From assembly GCF_964340395.1 (NCBI RefSeq), contig NC_135555.1, positions 10,413,931 to 10,477,930 on the forward strand: DNA of 64,000 nucleotides. Reading direction: 5' to 3'. The position numbers were made by a program, and so were the translations under genes. How positions within the stretch are numbered: the first letter of the stretch is position 1; every line of letters starts with the position of its first letter. The notes under the pieces are model-generated. The model made no database searches. It was not told the DNA's origin and saw only the letters and a program-made list of their open reading frames with translations. Positions 1 to 27,632 of the stretch are shown one piece after another. Origin of the DNA: Glandiceps talaboti (lineage: Eukaryota; Hemichordata; Enteropneusta; Spengelidae).

Positions 1-1245
1 ATGTATGGAAAGAAGGCCTTCGGTTTTATTTCCAGTCGTATTTACAGACATTGTTAAGAATAAAACATGGTCTGAAGTACTATTTGTAAGAACTGAAGTG
101 TGTAGTTATTGCTGGACCACCATGAATGCTTGTAAACATGTTCTTGATATAAAAGAATTTTTTAAAAAGGCTGACATTTTAGAAATGAATCCTCCTTCCT
201 CTAGCTGAGCAGTCTTGTAAGTATTCTCTATTAAGATAATTAAGTGCAACAACAAAATATATTGGAAAAAACCCACACACGTGTATGAATATGAAGTTGT
301 TTACCAGTTTATTACACAGGTTAGCATGATTGTGTCTAACTAAAGGAAGAGATTTACATCTGGACTGTTGTGGGAAATTGTAGGCAGGGAGAAACAATGG
401 CGTCTATATGAGTGTCAATAATGAGATGACTTGGGAACACTGATTGATACATTTCATATATGTATTCACAACCAGTCCATAGTTGCATAGGTCAAAAGTT
501 ACCAAGAAAATGGTGAATATTCAGTATATTTAATATAGGAATGCAGAATAGGCACATGCTTATATAGGTTCAAACACAGTGGAACTTCAAAGAACTATGT
601 ATAGTGCATTTAGTATTGACCCCATTGACTTGCTCTGTACATCATAATTTTCTAGATCTGCAAAGTAAATCATTTAAGTTCTGACTTCAGGTCAGCTTTG
701 ATATACCGATATATTCAAAGTTCAAAGTGGAGTTATAATACCGTGATAGAGACATACATTCAGCTGTATTTGTCAGCGAGTGCTCCATTTACACTTTAAT
801 TGCATTATATATGTGGTACTTCAGGCTTTCAAGAAGTCAATTTCTTTCACATAGGACAGAGGTGAAGTGTGGAGTAACCGACAACTCAATAAAACATGTA
901 CTACATAAATAGGAAAGTATAAAATCTATAATGATTAAGTCATACTATCCGTATGGTATCAGGTGTTATTTTATATATTACTTGTCTATTACTGCCAAGG
1001 TTTCTAGGATTCCGTGGTATTTCTAGGTGCCGTAATTACTCCAGTGTTATGTAGGCACACATTGTTTGAAGTCTGGCCATATTTCTATGCTTCGTATAGC
1101 AGTGGTTTACTGGCATCTATAGCATGGTGGTGTGTGTATGTGTGTTGCTATATGTTTTGTGTTTATCGATGCACATGCAATACACTTTTTTGTACATTGT
1201 GTATAGTTGTCTTGTGTGTAAATACATAAATATGTTAGCCTGTCT

Positions 1246-1248
<3 letters not shown>

Positions 1249-1291
<43 letters not shown>
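1249..1291. repeat. (TG)n microsatellite
   Basis: An uninterrupted TG dinucleotide run of about 43 bp. Shorter TG runs occur nearby (about 2008-2021). The TG-rich surroundings produce spurious valine/cysteine-rich open frames. Confidence 0.95.
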
Positions 1292-1294
<3 letters not shown>

Positions 1295-3876
1295 TTTAGC
1301 ATGTGTATCGTACTATGTCCCATACTTTGTGGGTATCATCCCATCTTTGTTTTATGATTCCCCCTTACCCCTCAACCACTGCTGTAAATGTTGTACTTGT
1401 ACATACATTTGTAATCTAGTCTGATGTTGTTGCTGTTATAGTAAGCGTTGCTATATATATAGCTATGTCATAACTTACAACTCTACTACAGCGAGGTAAT
1501 GAGGTATCGCTTAAACTGCTGAGTGTGTCTTTTGTTAGAATGCTTACATTAGAATGACTACTATTGTTAGTGTTGCTGAAGTCAATTCAGCAGAGACCAG
1601 AATTTATGAAACAAGGTGAGGGGGGAGGTCTTGCACGGATGCAGTGAGTCTTGATTTGCCACCACTTGTACTATAGAGCTGTGAACCCAAGTTTATGAGT
1701 AAGAACACAAAAAAATATGCCACAGATTTTGTTTCTCCAAAAATATTGCATGTTGTGTTTTGTTATGTTGTGCTATGTTATGTTAGTTTGTATGTGAATC
1801 AAAATCCACCTATCATGTTCAGCTTCAGTTTATGAGTTATTATGAAACTCATGATGCAAAAATAATGCACCAAGTTACATGATGTTGTTTACAAACTAGG
1901 TAGTATGAGCTGAGCAATTCTTGATTTCTGTTCACAGAAAACACAAACTCCTAATTAACCAGTGACTTGTACAGTTTTACATGGTTGAGTAAACACAAAC
2001 CTACTGGTGTGTGTGTGTGTGTATCTCAATTCATATGAACTGTAAGGGTAGTTTAGATTAGGTTATCAACATTGTAATTTGATTACGCTGGTGTGCCACT
2101 ATTCAGATCTCAAGTTCATATCATTTATATGTGTTAATTAAAATGCACTGTAGCGTAAACTGTGGTGTGGAAACAGTTCTCAGGGAAGTTCTATGAGCAT
2201 ACTCAAGGCTGTAAGAGTGAGTGTTGAATGTGAGCAGTAAGCTGCTTTCGATGTAGCATGTATTATATGTATTCTGATGTATTTTTAGAAAAAATGAACA
2301 AACTCAAAATTTCTTGTTCATTCCATTTATATGACCCATGTGTAAATGTAGAATTGTATTAAAAATTTGACATTTGTTATTTACATACGGTAAACGTTGA
2401 TATATATGTGTGTACCTAGCCTGGAACCTGTAATTGCGACAACGTAATATATTATGGGACAGATAAGCATGGATTGCAGACAAATGTGTGTCGTAATGTG
2501 TCATGTTATTCAAATTTAGGTTCATTTGAATGATCTTTTGGTACGACTACCTGAAGTTTATATTCCCAGTTTGTCGTTATCACAGGTTGTTTGCACTTCA
2601 AGTACTAGGACAAAATTCAAATGAGAAATGTTAAAGGACTGATTTATTGTTGAAACTACGGCTGAAATAGAAATTTATTTTGATTGCATAAGTCGATGGT
2701 TTTATCTGGCATTCTGTTTTTCTCTGGAGAGTCAAACTGAATAATTTGCTTAATTTCTTGTCGGTCACCAATTTTTTTTTTCTCTTCTTATTTGAGACCT
2801 TATTGGGTCTCGCTGACTTGCATTCAAAAGTCAGAGGTTCAGCAAAACCCCAAAGAGGTAATCATGATGGATTATGTACTTACCTGTGATGGACTAGATA
2901 CCCATTACTTATTCATTCCATTGTTTCCTGTCACATCCCCCTCTCATTCATAAATGTACATTTTATTCAAATTACTGTCCAATTTTGACATGTCAAGTGG
3001 TCAAAATCCACTTGTGATATTTATTTTGACAGTATGTTTTGAAACAAGTATCAGGGAGCCACAATTTCTTCCTCAGTGAAACAGTTTTTCCTAAAGTGAA
3101 AATGAAAATGCATTTGGACTGATTTCCCAATGAACGTGAGTGAGGTTGCTGTGTTCCAGATATAATACAGTCAACAAAATATTGAGCAATGTGAAATATT
3201 CAAAATTAATGATGACATTTTATGCCATTTCAGGCTTTATTTTGTTTGAAGTATTAAGCGGCTACGTACTTGATGGAAACAAAATCATATGTATAATGTA
3301 GTCGTACATTGTACTGGCAGCCATTGTTGTCGAATCAGTTCCTGGAATATATTAGTAGCTTCCTATCATGAGAAATGTGGCATAATAAATTAGTCTAGAG
3401 TAGTTTGATGTTTGTCAACCACTCTGTATTCTCTCTCTCTCTGTTATGTCTTTTCATATTTTATGACTGCTTACTGTGTATTCATGTTAAAGACCAACGT
3501 GGAGACTTTTTGATCACAGTGTGTTTGGTAGGACCGTGATCTTAGCCTAGCTTGACGATAACATTAACAGTAGGTTTGCCATAAAGTGAAAATGGATTCA
3601 CAGATGATGACAAATGTATTGAATTAGTCCCTAGTTGGTAAACATGTAATATTTTGCTGAGGTTTAAGATAATCTAAACCAGATTGTGCCAAAAAAGGGG
3701 TATTGGTGAGAATTTTCAAGCAACATTTTTTCCAGGGTTGTGTTTGTAAATTTGTATTCTGTTGGTAAGAAATGTAGAAACCTGTCTCCAACAGCTAGAC
3801 AAGCTCTGCAAAGTAAATTTAAGTGTATTCCCTTCTCAATCCAACCCTATGTTTTTTTAATCAAACCAACAGTTAA

Positions 3877-4294
3877 GCCCCGTTTACACAATGCCGCTTT
3901 CAAATGAAAACACAATTAATTTTGTAGCGTTTTCACCTATCATCTACACGGAAATGACAAAAAGGCATATGAAAACACAGTGATTTGAGTACTCCGTCGA
4001 AAATGCATCATTTTGAGAATTAAGTCCGTGTAAACAGGCAAAAAATGAAAGATTCAAAAACAACGTTGTGTAAACGAAAGCACAATAATGCGAAAATGTA
4101 CATATTTGACCTCACTCAGGAATGACCCCTTTGATATTGTGCAGCAGCATCATTTTCCAAATGTTCTATCTTTAGTGTTTCCATGTAGACTGTCGAAATG
4201 CTTGTTGGCCCACTGTGTAAACACATGATAATGCATTAAAATGAATACACAGTTAACGTTTTTATTTTGAAACTGTCATTGTGTAAATGCAGCC
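3877..4294. mobile_element. MITE-like element with inverted ends (GCCCCGTTTACACAATG)
   Basis: The left end reads GCCCCGTTTACACAATG. The reverse complement of the right end reads GGCTGCATTTACACAATG, and both continue into a similar TTTCAAA stretch. The interior has no coding frame but repeats variants of 'GTGTAAAC' and 'GAAAACAC'. Short terminal inverted repeats and a non-coding interior of about 420 bp fit a non-autonomous DNA transposon. A clear target-site duplication was not found, so the superfamily is not assigned. Confidence 0.6.
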
Positions 4295-4541
4295 ATAGCG
4301 AATACAAGTCTACTTCCTCACCTTCCAGGCAAGTTTTGCCGAGTGAATAGATAGAATTAAAGGCCCAGTTCAGATTAAGATTGAGCAAGTCTGTAGGTAT
4401 GAAGTGAAAAACAGGTGTCTGGTAGAGTTGAAGGTAAAGTTAAGCCTGAACAAATGAATATCCTATCTAATCAGTATAGCTTTTTGATGTTTTTTTGATG
4501 ATCATTTGTGGCATCAAGAATGACTCTTGTCTCCTCATAAA

Positions 4542-4667
4542 TTGTGAAGGTGAACGATTCCCTGAACTCTCTCTCCAGTTACGGATAGCACCATCAAAGT
4601 GTTGTGAAGGTGAATGATACCCTGAACTCTCTCTCCAGATTGTTTACGGATAGCACCATCAAAGTGA
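4542..4667. repeat. Two-unit tandem duplication (60 and 66 bp)
   Basis: Two near-identical units begin TTGTGAAGGTGAA and end CCATCAAAGTG. The second has six extra bases after the central CTCTCTCTCCAG. That central pyrimidine tract ending in CAG resembles a 3' splice site on the + strand, but no coding frame follows it. Confidence 0.85.
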
Positions 4668-5340
4668 TTGAAGATAACAGAGTTTAAACCCCCAAGGGAA
4701 ATGTTGGATTTTCTATTTATATATTGTAAAGGTCTGACTACCCACCTGCAAGACAAACAACGATAGACAACAAAGCTCAATAGCGAGGAAAGAATGTCAG
4801 AATCGAGAATGTGGGAATTTAAAAACAAAAGACATGTAAATGAGGAGTAAGAGGTATACTTCGGGAAGTCACTTTGACAAAAAAGCACCGAGTTTTGGGG
4901 TCAATACTTCATAGATACATGTTATACTGTGACAGAAGGTGATACTAGTATTTCTTGCATGGTAGGATCTCGCCTCCACCATTTTGTTTATTGTAGAACA
5001 TTGCAAGCTGTCATTTTGAACAAACAAACGAAAGAGAGGATAACTGTTGCAGTTCATGTCAGTATACTATATAGTAATCCATACATAGAAAGAATATAGA
5101 GTACTGCTAACCTGTAGTAGTTAGAATAACATACAAAATAAATAATGACAGGAGTTTTGACACTAGGAAAAAATAGTGTTATTTTTTTTTTTTGAAAACG
5201 TGTGTTATCCACCATAGTGAGCTTGGCTAATGGTATTTGGTGCCAGAGTCCAAAGCTTTGATTTCCCCCAGGTCCCAATGCTCTGCTGTGAATTGCAGTT
5301 TAGAACCATGAAAATGATCAGCGTCAACATTAGTTGGGAA

Positions 5341-5480
5341 GGGGGGGGGGGGGGGGGGGTGAAATATCGGAGATATGTGAGTAAGCTGTTTGCAAAGTAG
5401 GATTTAGGAGGGGGGGGAATGCATGTGTATTTTATAGATTACTTGCTTTCTACTGGTGAAAGTAAGGGGGGGGTGGGGGT
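5341..5480. repeat. Poly-G and G-rich tracts
   Basis: A run of 19 G residues (5341-5359) is followed by further runs of six or more G near 5409-5417 and 5466-5480. Several G runs on one strand could fold as G-quadruplexes. Long homopolymers like this are also prone to sequencing length errors. Confidence 0.85.
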
Positions 5481-7940
5481 TTAGGAATGGACAGTGGTGC
5501 TCGACAGGTGTATCTATTAGTTGACACCTTATACATTACATTCCTGGTATGAAAACAACTACAAAATTATGATCAAACTTAGTTTGATGTTTACAATAAT
5601 TCTCAGAACTTGTCATGTTACATAGTGGGAGTAATGTGACAGACCCAGTGGTCTATCATGTATCGCAGTATATGGTGTTTATGACCACACATACCATTAT
5701 TTGGAAAGGATTACAGAAGAACTAAAGCTGATGATTGCACGTAGTCTTTTCTCAACATGCAAATAGTTTGGATCTTTTTAATGCTTTAAACTCAGCACCA
5801 TAGAGGTGGCCCTTTGTAATGTTTGCTGGTTTCAAATCAGATCAAGTCATACAGATGCCTGGATAGTTGAGCTTTCACTTACTGTAAATAGGTTTGTTAT
5901 TTTGAATAATTCAACGAGAAAAAAAAAACAAGGCAGTGTTGATAGCGAAGTACTTTCTTCTTATTATTTAGTTGTTTTTATACAAGAGCATTTAGGGTTT
6001 ATCCACTTTGCAGAACTCTATATATACGTATGTTATTGAGAAAGGAGTCAGGCGTATTTATACCGAGATTTCAAAGTACTGGTCGCACAGGCAAACAGTT
6101 ATCAAGGCAAGAGTTGGAACTACGCCAAGAGAGCTACCCTGTCACAGGTCACTGTCTGCTGACCCAGTCTCACACACAAAACAAGTGAATGCTCAATAAA
6201 CAACAGTGATAATACACCCCCTGATTCCATCCATGTTTATATGCATAGGATGCACTACTACAAAATGTATGACTGTTTGCCGAGATTCAAGCAATGTAAA
6301 TGTCACTGTAAGGCCAATATGAATATGTCAAGCACAGAACACTTACATTTATTGATATAAATTGTTATCGTAACAACAGGTAGCTGAGGAAAAAATGTTA
6401 TTTTTAGTAACATTCTTTCAGCGCTAATGGACTGAGCTAACAGTGCCACAAGGCTTCACTTTCAATTTTATTGTACTGGACAGTAAATGGGTAATTTGTA
6501 ATAACAGAGATTTGAGAACACATGTAAAATATGTATGCATGTTATCAATGCAATTGGGCCAGATAAACATGTACATGTATGTTAGTTTGTCAACATAAAA
6601 AAAAAGGGTGAAAATTCAGCGATGATTTGTTATTCTATCACAGTATATATTGATTACCATAAATGGACTGCTACATTTCACTGTTTGTACAATATACATA
6701 TTTTATCTGAAATGAGTGGGACATTTTGATCTCGTGTCTGATAACCTGGAATAGTTTCATGTGATGAATTACACATTTTTTTTACAGAGATTATAGAAAG
6801 TGTTTCTGCTAAGTTGAAAGTCCAGCACTTGTTACGATAAACAACAACTGTGTGTGTTCTCATGCTATTAAAAAAACCTCTGTATGCTGATTTGTTAATA
6901 AAATAAATCATGTTTCGAGATATGAATAATTAAGCCAGTCTGTCTCAGTTCGCGGAAAGTAGATAAAAAGAACTGAAAGTAGATAAAAGTGTGTGTGCTT
7001 GCTTGCATGTGCGCTTGTCTGTCTCTGTTTTTGGCTGTGTGCACACGTGTGCATGCATGCATGCGTGCGTGTGTCTGTATGTGTGTTTGTATGTCTGGTG
7101 CGTGGTAATATGTACTACTGCCAATATTACAACTCAAAGCAGTCCATTTGTGGAGGACGGTAACGCTGTAAATTCTGTCCAATTTCTCCAAGTATTGGCA
7201 GGATTCAGACTTCAATCCAAGTTATAGTTGAATACACTGGCGTCGTTAGCAGAAGTGTGTTAAACAGGTGCAAACCCCTTGGCTAAAAAAAACAACAGAA
7301 TCATTAATATTGGAAATTCAAATGTGAAGAAAACTCCTACTTGTAAGTTGTAGTAGTTTGAGTGTACTGCCTTGTTTTGATCGTACTGTTAGAACCAAGA
7401 TGTTTTTAGGTAATTTCTGAAATCACATTGAAAAAGTCATTGTTTTTTATTAAGATTTGTAAACTATATTATAGATTTCTGTGGATGTGACATTATGAAT
7501 TCAATGATCTTATAAGTTGTAGTGATTCCAAAGATACCAGAAGAGTATTGGATATGAAACACTTGATACAAAAATTACAAGTGTGTCAAATTTACCTTTG
7601 TATCCAAACTGTGCTGTAAGTAGAAAGACACAAAGTGTGTTGATGTAGACATAATTCACAGAAAAAGTTGTCATTCTCAAGGCCTCCTTCAGTTGTATCA
7701 TGAACAATGATAACTGAAGTGACATTTTGAGGTAAAATGTTGAGTGGGTGAAGGAGTGAATAATTATATTATTCCCCAATATTTTTCTTCTGTAAGCTAT
7801 GGCAAATGAGACTGATTTAAGGGGCCTTGTCAATGTGTCAGACTTGTGAGGAGATACTTATGTCACAAGTATTTTGTGGCTGAATGAGAAAACTAATTTT
7901 TGAGAAAATGTAAATGTGCTTGCGTAGTCTTAATTTAAGG

Positions 7941-8000
7941 AAGTATGGGGGAAATGCAACAAAGTTTCAAATTTATTTGGACGAATAAAGATTATTATTA
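7941..8000 (+). mobile_element. Retroposon 3' tail (TTATTTGGACGAATAAAG + ATT repeats)
   Basis: The sequence TTTATTTGGACGAATAAAG followed by ATTATTATT is shared almost exactly with 47514-47550. A common 3' segment ending in a short simple repeat is typical of SINE/LINE 3' ends. Only the tail can be delimited here. Confidence 0.55.
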
Positions 8001-9057
8001 AATGATGGTGATTCTTAACCATTTTGATTCATATTTTGAACACCACAAAAACAAATTACATGATGCAGAGTGACCAAGGTATAAATTCCATATTTTCTGT
8101 TTGCCCTTGCATAAGTTAGTTTTCACATGGTGAAAAAAACACACATGACCTCACATAAGCTGGATTCATTTCTGAATTACAGTATATGTCGGAGTGCCTT
8201 TAGCCAATTTAATATTCCACCAATGTACAGCAATTTCTTGCAACCCACTAAAATTTGGTATGTACCCATCTCTTACTATGTGATGACTTGCAAGAAAACG
8301 GTGGCCCATAACAAAATAGTTTGTCTTTGATTTATATAGTGGGTACACACGAGTGTACAAAATATACAGACCTTGAAACCTGTATTAGCATATTAAAGAT
8401 CTTTATACTCTTGGCCATACATACATTACAATCAGTTACGTAATATTCAGATACAATGCCTAATACCTTGCTGTCTGTAACTTAATAATGTCTAAGAATT
8501 TCCATTCAATTTCAATTTGATTCTTAAAATAAAGTGAATATACTTTTGTTCTAGTAGTTCATTTAATAGAATACAGATACATGTGCCTTGTTAGAATGAA
8601 TGTTTTTGTGGGTTCGTAGTAAAGATTATATGTTCCGTCATGTTACAAATAATGTACTTTATTTTAGGTACTAGTTGTTTGAAAATTGGAGTTAAGATGC
8701 AAATTACCATTTTCTACTTTGTAATATTTGTGTAACTTGAATTGAGGTTATAGATCTAACTATGTATTATTTGATCTAGTGCTGTACATGTATGTAGAAT
8801 GTTGGTGTTTTCATGACCAACGTTGTCCTCAGGAAACCATATTGAGAAACAGAAAACCATCTGTCACTATGTATTACCGTTTCCCCAATATGAAATCATA
8901 TCTTCACAACTGCATTTATTGAGACCACAATAGAATGAATATAAATAAGTTTGTCTATGTTTGTACTGTGCTTTTAGCTTTGTAAGAATTCAATTGAAGA
9001 GTCTGTTTAGACTTTGTTGTCTCACTGCCTGCTTATCTTGTTTTTGTATTTTCACAG

Positions 9058-23249
<14,192 letters not shown>

Positions 23250-24554
23250 GAATGACTTGTCGGCCATCTATTGGGCCCACACAAACACTAGTATGAGTAC
23301 CTTGTGTGCATAAGATGTCGAGTGCAATATCCAACTATGGTTGTCAATTTTTTTTAGTTTTCCAAAGTTGGTTGCTCTTTCCTTGGGAACATGCCTAAAT
23401 GACGAACTCTTTTTGATCAATCAGCGATCCTATCGCCAGAGAGAATATATTCAAAGAATGATTGGAGTAAGAGAGTTCTACGTTTGGAAAGTTTTCCGTT
23501 ACTGTTTGAAGTCCAGAAGACTCCACGGATTTTGATAAACCGCATCATGTTTGTGAGAGAAGAAAAAAAAAAGAGTGGTTGGGATCGTTATATAAAAGGC
23601 TAATCATGGAAAAGACAAGACTGCACTCCAAGTGAACAAAAAGAGGGAAACGGAGAAAAAAAAAAGATTATGTCGTGACCGGTTCTGATTTAGAACTGAC
23701 TGACCAAAGCTCATTTAAGATAGGGACATGCGTGTCAGTGTCAAGTGATTTCAAAGAAAACTTAAAAGATGCCTTATAACTGTATGTTTACAAAGAAACA
23801 AATATACCAGACTACTGTTCTCTGAAGATCATCAACTCAACAAGTAAACAAGTATCTATGGTTCTACATTTTGTCAGAACACCCTAAGAAACCCTGTGCA
23901 ATGCACATCACAAGTCAGATCTTCCCATGTTAATAGCATTGCTGTATAAACTGAAATAAAAAAAAAAGGGGAGAAAATAAATGTATGAAATCGTATCCTA
24001 TCCTTCCAGCCAACCATTGTGGTAACGGCCCATGGATTTTATTCTCACATGGGTCAATCTAACGATAGGTATATGGGGATAGGTTTCCAAGTTGTTATTT
24101 TCAACCTAAGATTTTTTTTTTTTAATTTACACTTTTATGTACTTAGGTACGCAACAAAACAGCCTTCCTCCTTGGAAACAGAGAGGTTCTTGTAAAGTTT
24201 AAAATGGGGAGGTGAAAGCAGTGATTGGTGCTAGCTATGCTGTAGACAGGGAAATTGCAAGAGTTCCCCCCTCCATATTATGGAATTACTAAATCATCTG
24301 ACCGTTATTCCTTGTATTAGAAGGGGGAAGCACACACAGGAGTTCTGGCCGTAGGCTACTGTCGACCCTGTATGATCCAATTTCTCAGTTCTCAGCATAG
24401 TGGTATGTTCGTTTGCTGTAATATCGAGTCAAGAGGTACGGATGTAACTGTGTGTGAATGAAAGTGGAAGGCAAGACTTATTTGTCATGTCTTTTAACTG
24501 TAAGGAAGAGAGAGACTCTGAAAGGAAAAAAAAAATTATATAATATGATACCAT

Positions 24555-24562
24555 TGTAAATA
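24555..24562 (+). promoter_or_regulatory. Pumilio-type element in TENT4 3'UTR
   Basis: TGTAAATA matches the PUF consensus UGUANAUA exactly. By chance alone such an 8-mer is expected occasionally in AT-rich DNA, so the function is an inference. Confidence 0.35.
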
Positions 24563-27500
24563 GCAATTGATCAGATATACTCGTACTGCTGTATTTTACA
24601 CAGCCTGAAATATTGAAACTCTCGGAAAGCAGATCTCCTCGCTTTCTGGGTTGAAGTAAGTGCTAAACCAATGATCCAAAAAGTGCAAGAATATTTTTTT
24701 TTCGACTATGTCAGTCTGATTCAGTTACTTGTTTATATGTAATTATATTGAATGTAAAGGGAAAAAAAACGATGCCTTGTATCATATGATATGCAATCTA
24801 AGATTATGTTATTCATTGTTCTCATTATAGGATGTAGGCTTGTGGGTTTTTTTTCTTTTCGTTTCATTTTTTTTTTTTTTTTCGTTTTTCTTTTTTTGTT
24901 TATAATGTTACGCTCATTTGTTGCGTTCCATTATGATGTCAAGACATGGCAATCAAAAGCCAAATCGCAGGGTGTACATTTTATTGTTTTTTTTGTTCTT
25001 CATCAAATCTTATCTTACGTTGCAATATCAAAGAGACTGGACAACTTGTGTTTTTTTTTGTTTTTTTTTGTTCCTGTGTATTGTGACATGAAGACAGTGC
25101 TTTTGTTGAAACACACTTTTTCCAATGTTTGCACCTGTATTTCTTTGTCATTATAAAAAAAACTGATGTTACATTTGCATATTGTCAAGAGATTGGAAGA
25201 AAAAAAATGTTATTTTATGTAGAATTTTAGGCAACTCTGTGTAGTTTTAAAAACAAAAAAAACTTTGATACAAAAAATGTCTTTAAAAAAAATGGAAGAA
25301 AAAAATTTTTAAGACGGATAGTGACAAATCATGGTGTACGGAAAAGAGTGGATGCTGTAACCAAAAAAATGTATAATATTTAGACCTTTTTTTCTTTTTT
25401 GAGAAAAAAGAACCACATGTACATTATACTGTATTACTTACTCACTTGGCCTAAATGTCTCTGTATATCGTCTCAGTGTTTGTTTTAGTACATACATACC
25501 AGTGGGCTTGACAACCCAAGTACAATATTTTGTTGTGTTGTGTTGAATTCAGCCGTGTTTCCTGGTATTTTCCCTATGATGTGGAAAGTAACAATTTTAG
25601 CATGTATTGTGATCAGCTTGTTGATTTGAAAGAAGGTGAGAGAGGAGGGAACTGGGGTTTGAAAGGTGGGGGAGGGGGGGGGGGTTTGAAGTTTGGAGAG
25701 ATTAAGCTACTTTGTCGGTATTAAGTAAAGAACACATTCACAGTCGTTTTACTTTTGAAACTGGTATTACCATTGCATTTCAAATAAAATTAAAATGGCC
25801 AGTTTCAAAAATAGGGTACCCTGGTGGAGAGTCAGTGAATGTAGAGAATTGCAAGCTTGGGCCTGGTAATCTGTATACTGCCATCTATATATAGGACACT
25901 TCCTTATTTGGTGACTATATACCCTTTTCCTGATCTCACAGGTCATGTTTTGGTTGTGTATGGCAGTCACAAGGCATTGTAACACAACAGTAATCATCAT
26001 GAAATGTTACATTGTAAACACGTATCCATGCCTAGCCTTGCCTTCACAAATTTTCCACTGCCTTGCATTCAATTTGGCGGCATTTCTTATAAATAGAACG
26101 TTACACTTTAAGACTTATTCCTATAATTTACTCAAAACTGTTATATTTTGAAAGGAGCAGATTTCTAAAAATGTTTATGAATTACCGTCGTAACATCCCA
26201 AAACAATGACTATGGTAAAATTGGGGCATTTTTGTTTTCTCACTGTCATTTACTTTGCAGAAAGTGTAAGGGGCTCAGTGCCTAGTAATGTTTCGATTAG
26301 CACCTTGCACTTCAGCCAGGGGGACAGAAATGTATATTTTGATTATTATTTTTTTTTCCAGTCAGTGTGTATGTAAACAAAAATATGTATACCTGATATG
26401 TCTGGTCAGTGTATTTAAAAAAAAAGTATGTATACTTGAATATAATGATAAATTCTGCTTGTTGAACTTTGATGTACTTAGCAAGTTAGAGCTCCAATTT
26501 ATTTGTGATTTCGTACTGTTTTGCTGCAACGTATATAACGTTGTTATCTTCGTTTTTTTCAAAGACTACGTTTATTTCTAAGTGAAGTTGCATGAATTTG
26601 CGGGGGGTTTTCAGAGTGTTATGTATGTTATGTGACAGTAACCTAAAAACAGACAAAACAAACAAAAAACCAAAAAAAAAATATCCAAAACCAACCCACA
26701 CTTTCTATGATATATATGTACAACCACCTAAAAGGACCACAGATCCCTGGAAACGGCTCATTCCCTGGAATTCTCAAACCACCAAACTGGTGATCTGAGC
26801 TGGAAAAACAGAGTACATGAATTTATCGAAATGACATGCAACAATGTGATATACCATGTTGTGATTACAAGTATAAGAAATTAATACTCTACCATTGGAT
26901 TAGATTTGATGGCAAGTTTAAGATAAACTTATAAGACATTGATGATAAACAACGTCATTTGTATTCAAAAAATGGAAAGAGGATGTATATTTTCTGTGGG
27001 TAGCTGTCACAAATTGTTAACGCGTCTTTGTATAGTGTGGATTCCATTGATGACAAACACATACTATTACATGCATTGAGTGGACAGACATATGTCCTGC
27101 CATGTATGTATGTGTAATAGCCCATAGCATAAACTGTAATTACAAAAAAAAAACCAAGTATATAGTCATAAGATCTCAACAAAATCATTTCTATATAGGT
27201 GACTGTTATGTTTACTACGTATTTGCAAACTTTGATCGAGTTCATGCCATTCCAAACCTGTTCAGTTTTTTGTCCACAAGACCTGTTTTGTTTTCAACCC
27301 TTCTGTGAATGTCCTAATCAACCTTGCTCAGTGTACGTATTTTGACATTTGATCAGTTTTACTTTTTTTTTTCTTTTACCTGTTTTAATGTCTCATCATG
27401 GATTTTTAAATTCAATCATAACGCCTGTACAGTCAACCAGAAACTCCGCTTATCATATGTACCTAGCCAACAAACCAAAAAAAAAAATACTGTAATTTTT

Positions 27501-27589
27501 CCAAATAACCATTTTATAATCACAAGAAGTGTTTTTTTTTCTTGACTGTTATCCTTGTATATGTGTAGAGGCCGATCTTTTTAAGAGAC

Positions 27590-27595
27590 AATAAA
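27590..27595 (+). terminator. Distal poly(A) signal of TENT4
   Basis: AATAAA is followed within 10-20 bases by a U-rich stretch (TTCTTTTTTCT), the usual arrangement of a cleavage and polyadenylation signal. Confidence 0.6.
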
Positions 27596-27632
27596 GATTA
27601 TTCTTTTTTCTCAGAAAAATACCGTGATGACT

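Larger units (their letters stand above)
1..9057. other. No recognised gene; probable intron or 5' flank of TENT4
   Basis: I see no exon that I can support here. Open frames are short and read like chance translation of AT-rich or TG-repeat DNA. The next feature downstream is an internal exon of a TENT4-family gene in phase 0, so this stretch is most likely its preceding intron. The missing upstream part of the family would encode the conserved segment before the catalytic GS motif. I looked for it by eye and did not find it. The region does hold a TG microsatellite, a MITE-like element, a 60-66 bp duplication, G-rich tracts and a SINE/LINE-type tail, listed separately. Confidence 0.5.
23250..27610 (+). 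other. TENT4: TENT4 3' untranslated region (about 4.3 kb)
   Basis: After the TAG at 23247-23249 there is no further coding similarity. The sequence is AU-rich with many A and T homopolymers until a clear AATAAA at 27590. Upstream AATAAA hexamers at about 23955 and 23975 could give a much shorter 3'UTR. Pumilio-type motifs occur (24555; weaker TGTATATT at about 26330 and 26984). Open frames such as the one at 23341-23535 show no resemblance to the family. Confidence 0.6.

Noticed and set aside
5-208. 67-codon open frame at the window start as a possible TENT4 exon
   Set aside because: It lacks the conserved pre-catalytic segment of the family and has no clear splice borders.
23341-23535. 64-codon open frame just after the TENT4 stop
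   Set aside because: In the 3'UTR, with no resemblance to TENT4 C-termini and no acceptor supporting an extra exon.
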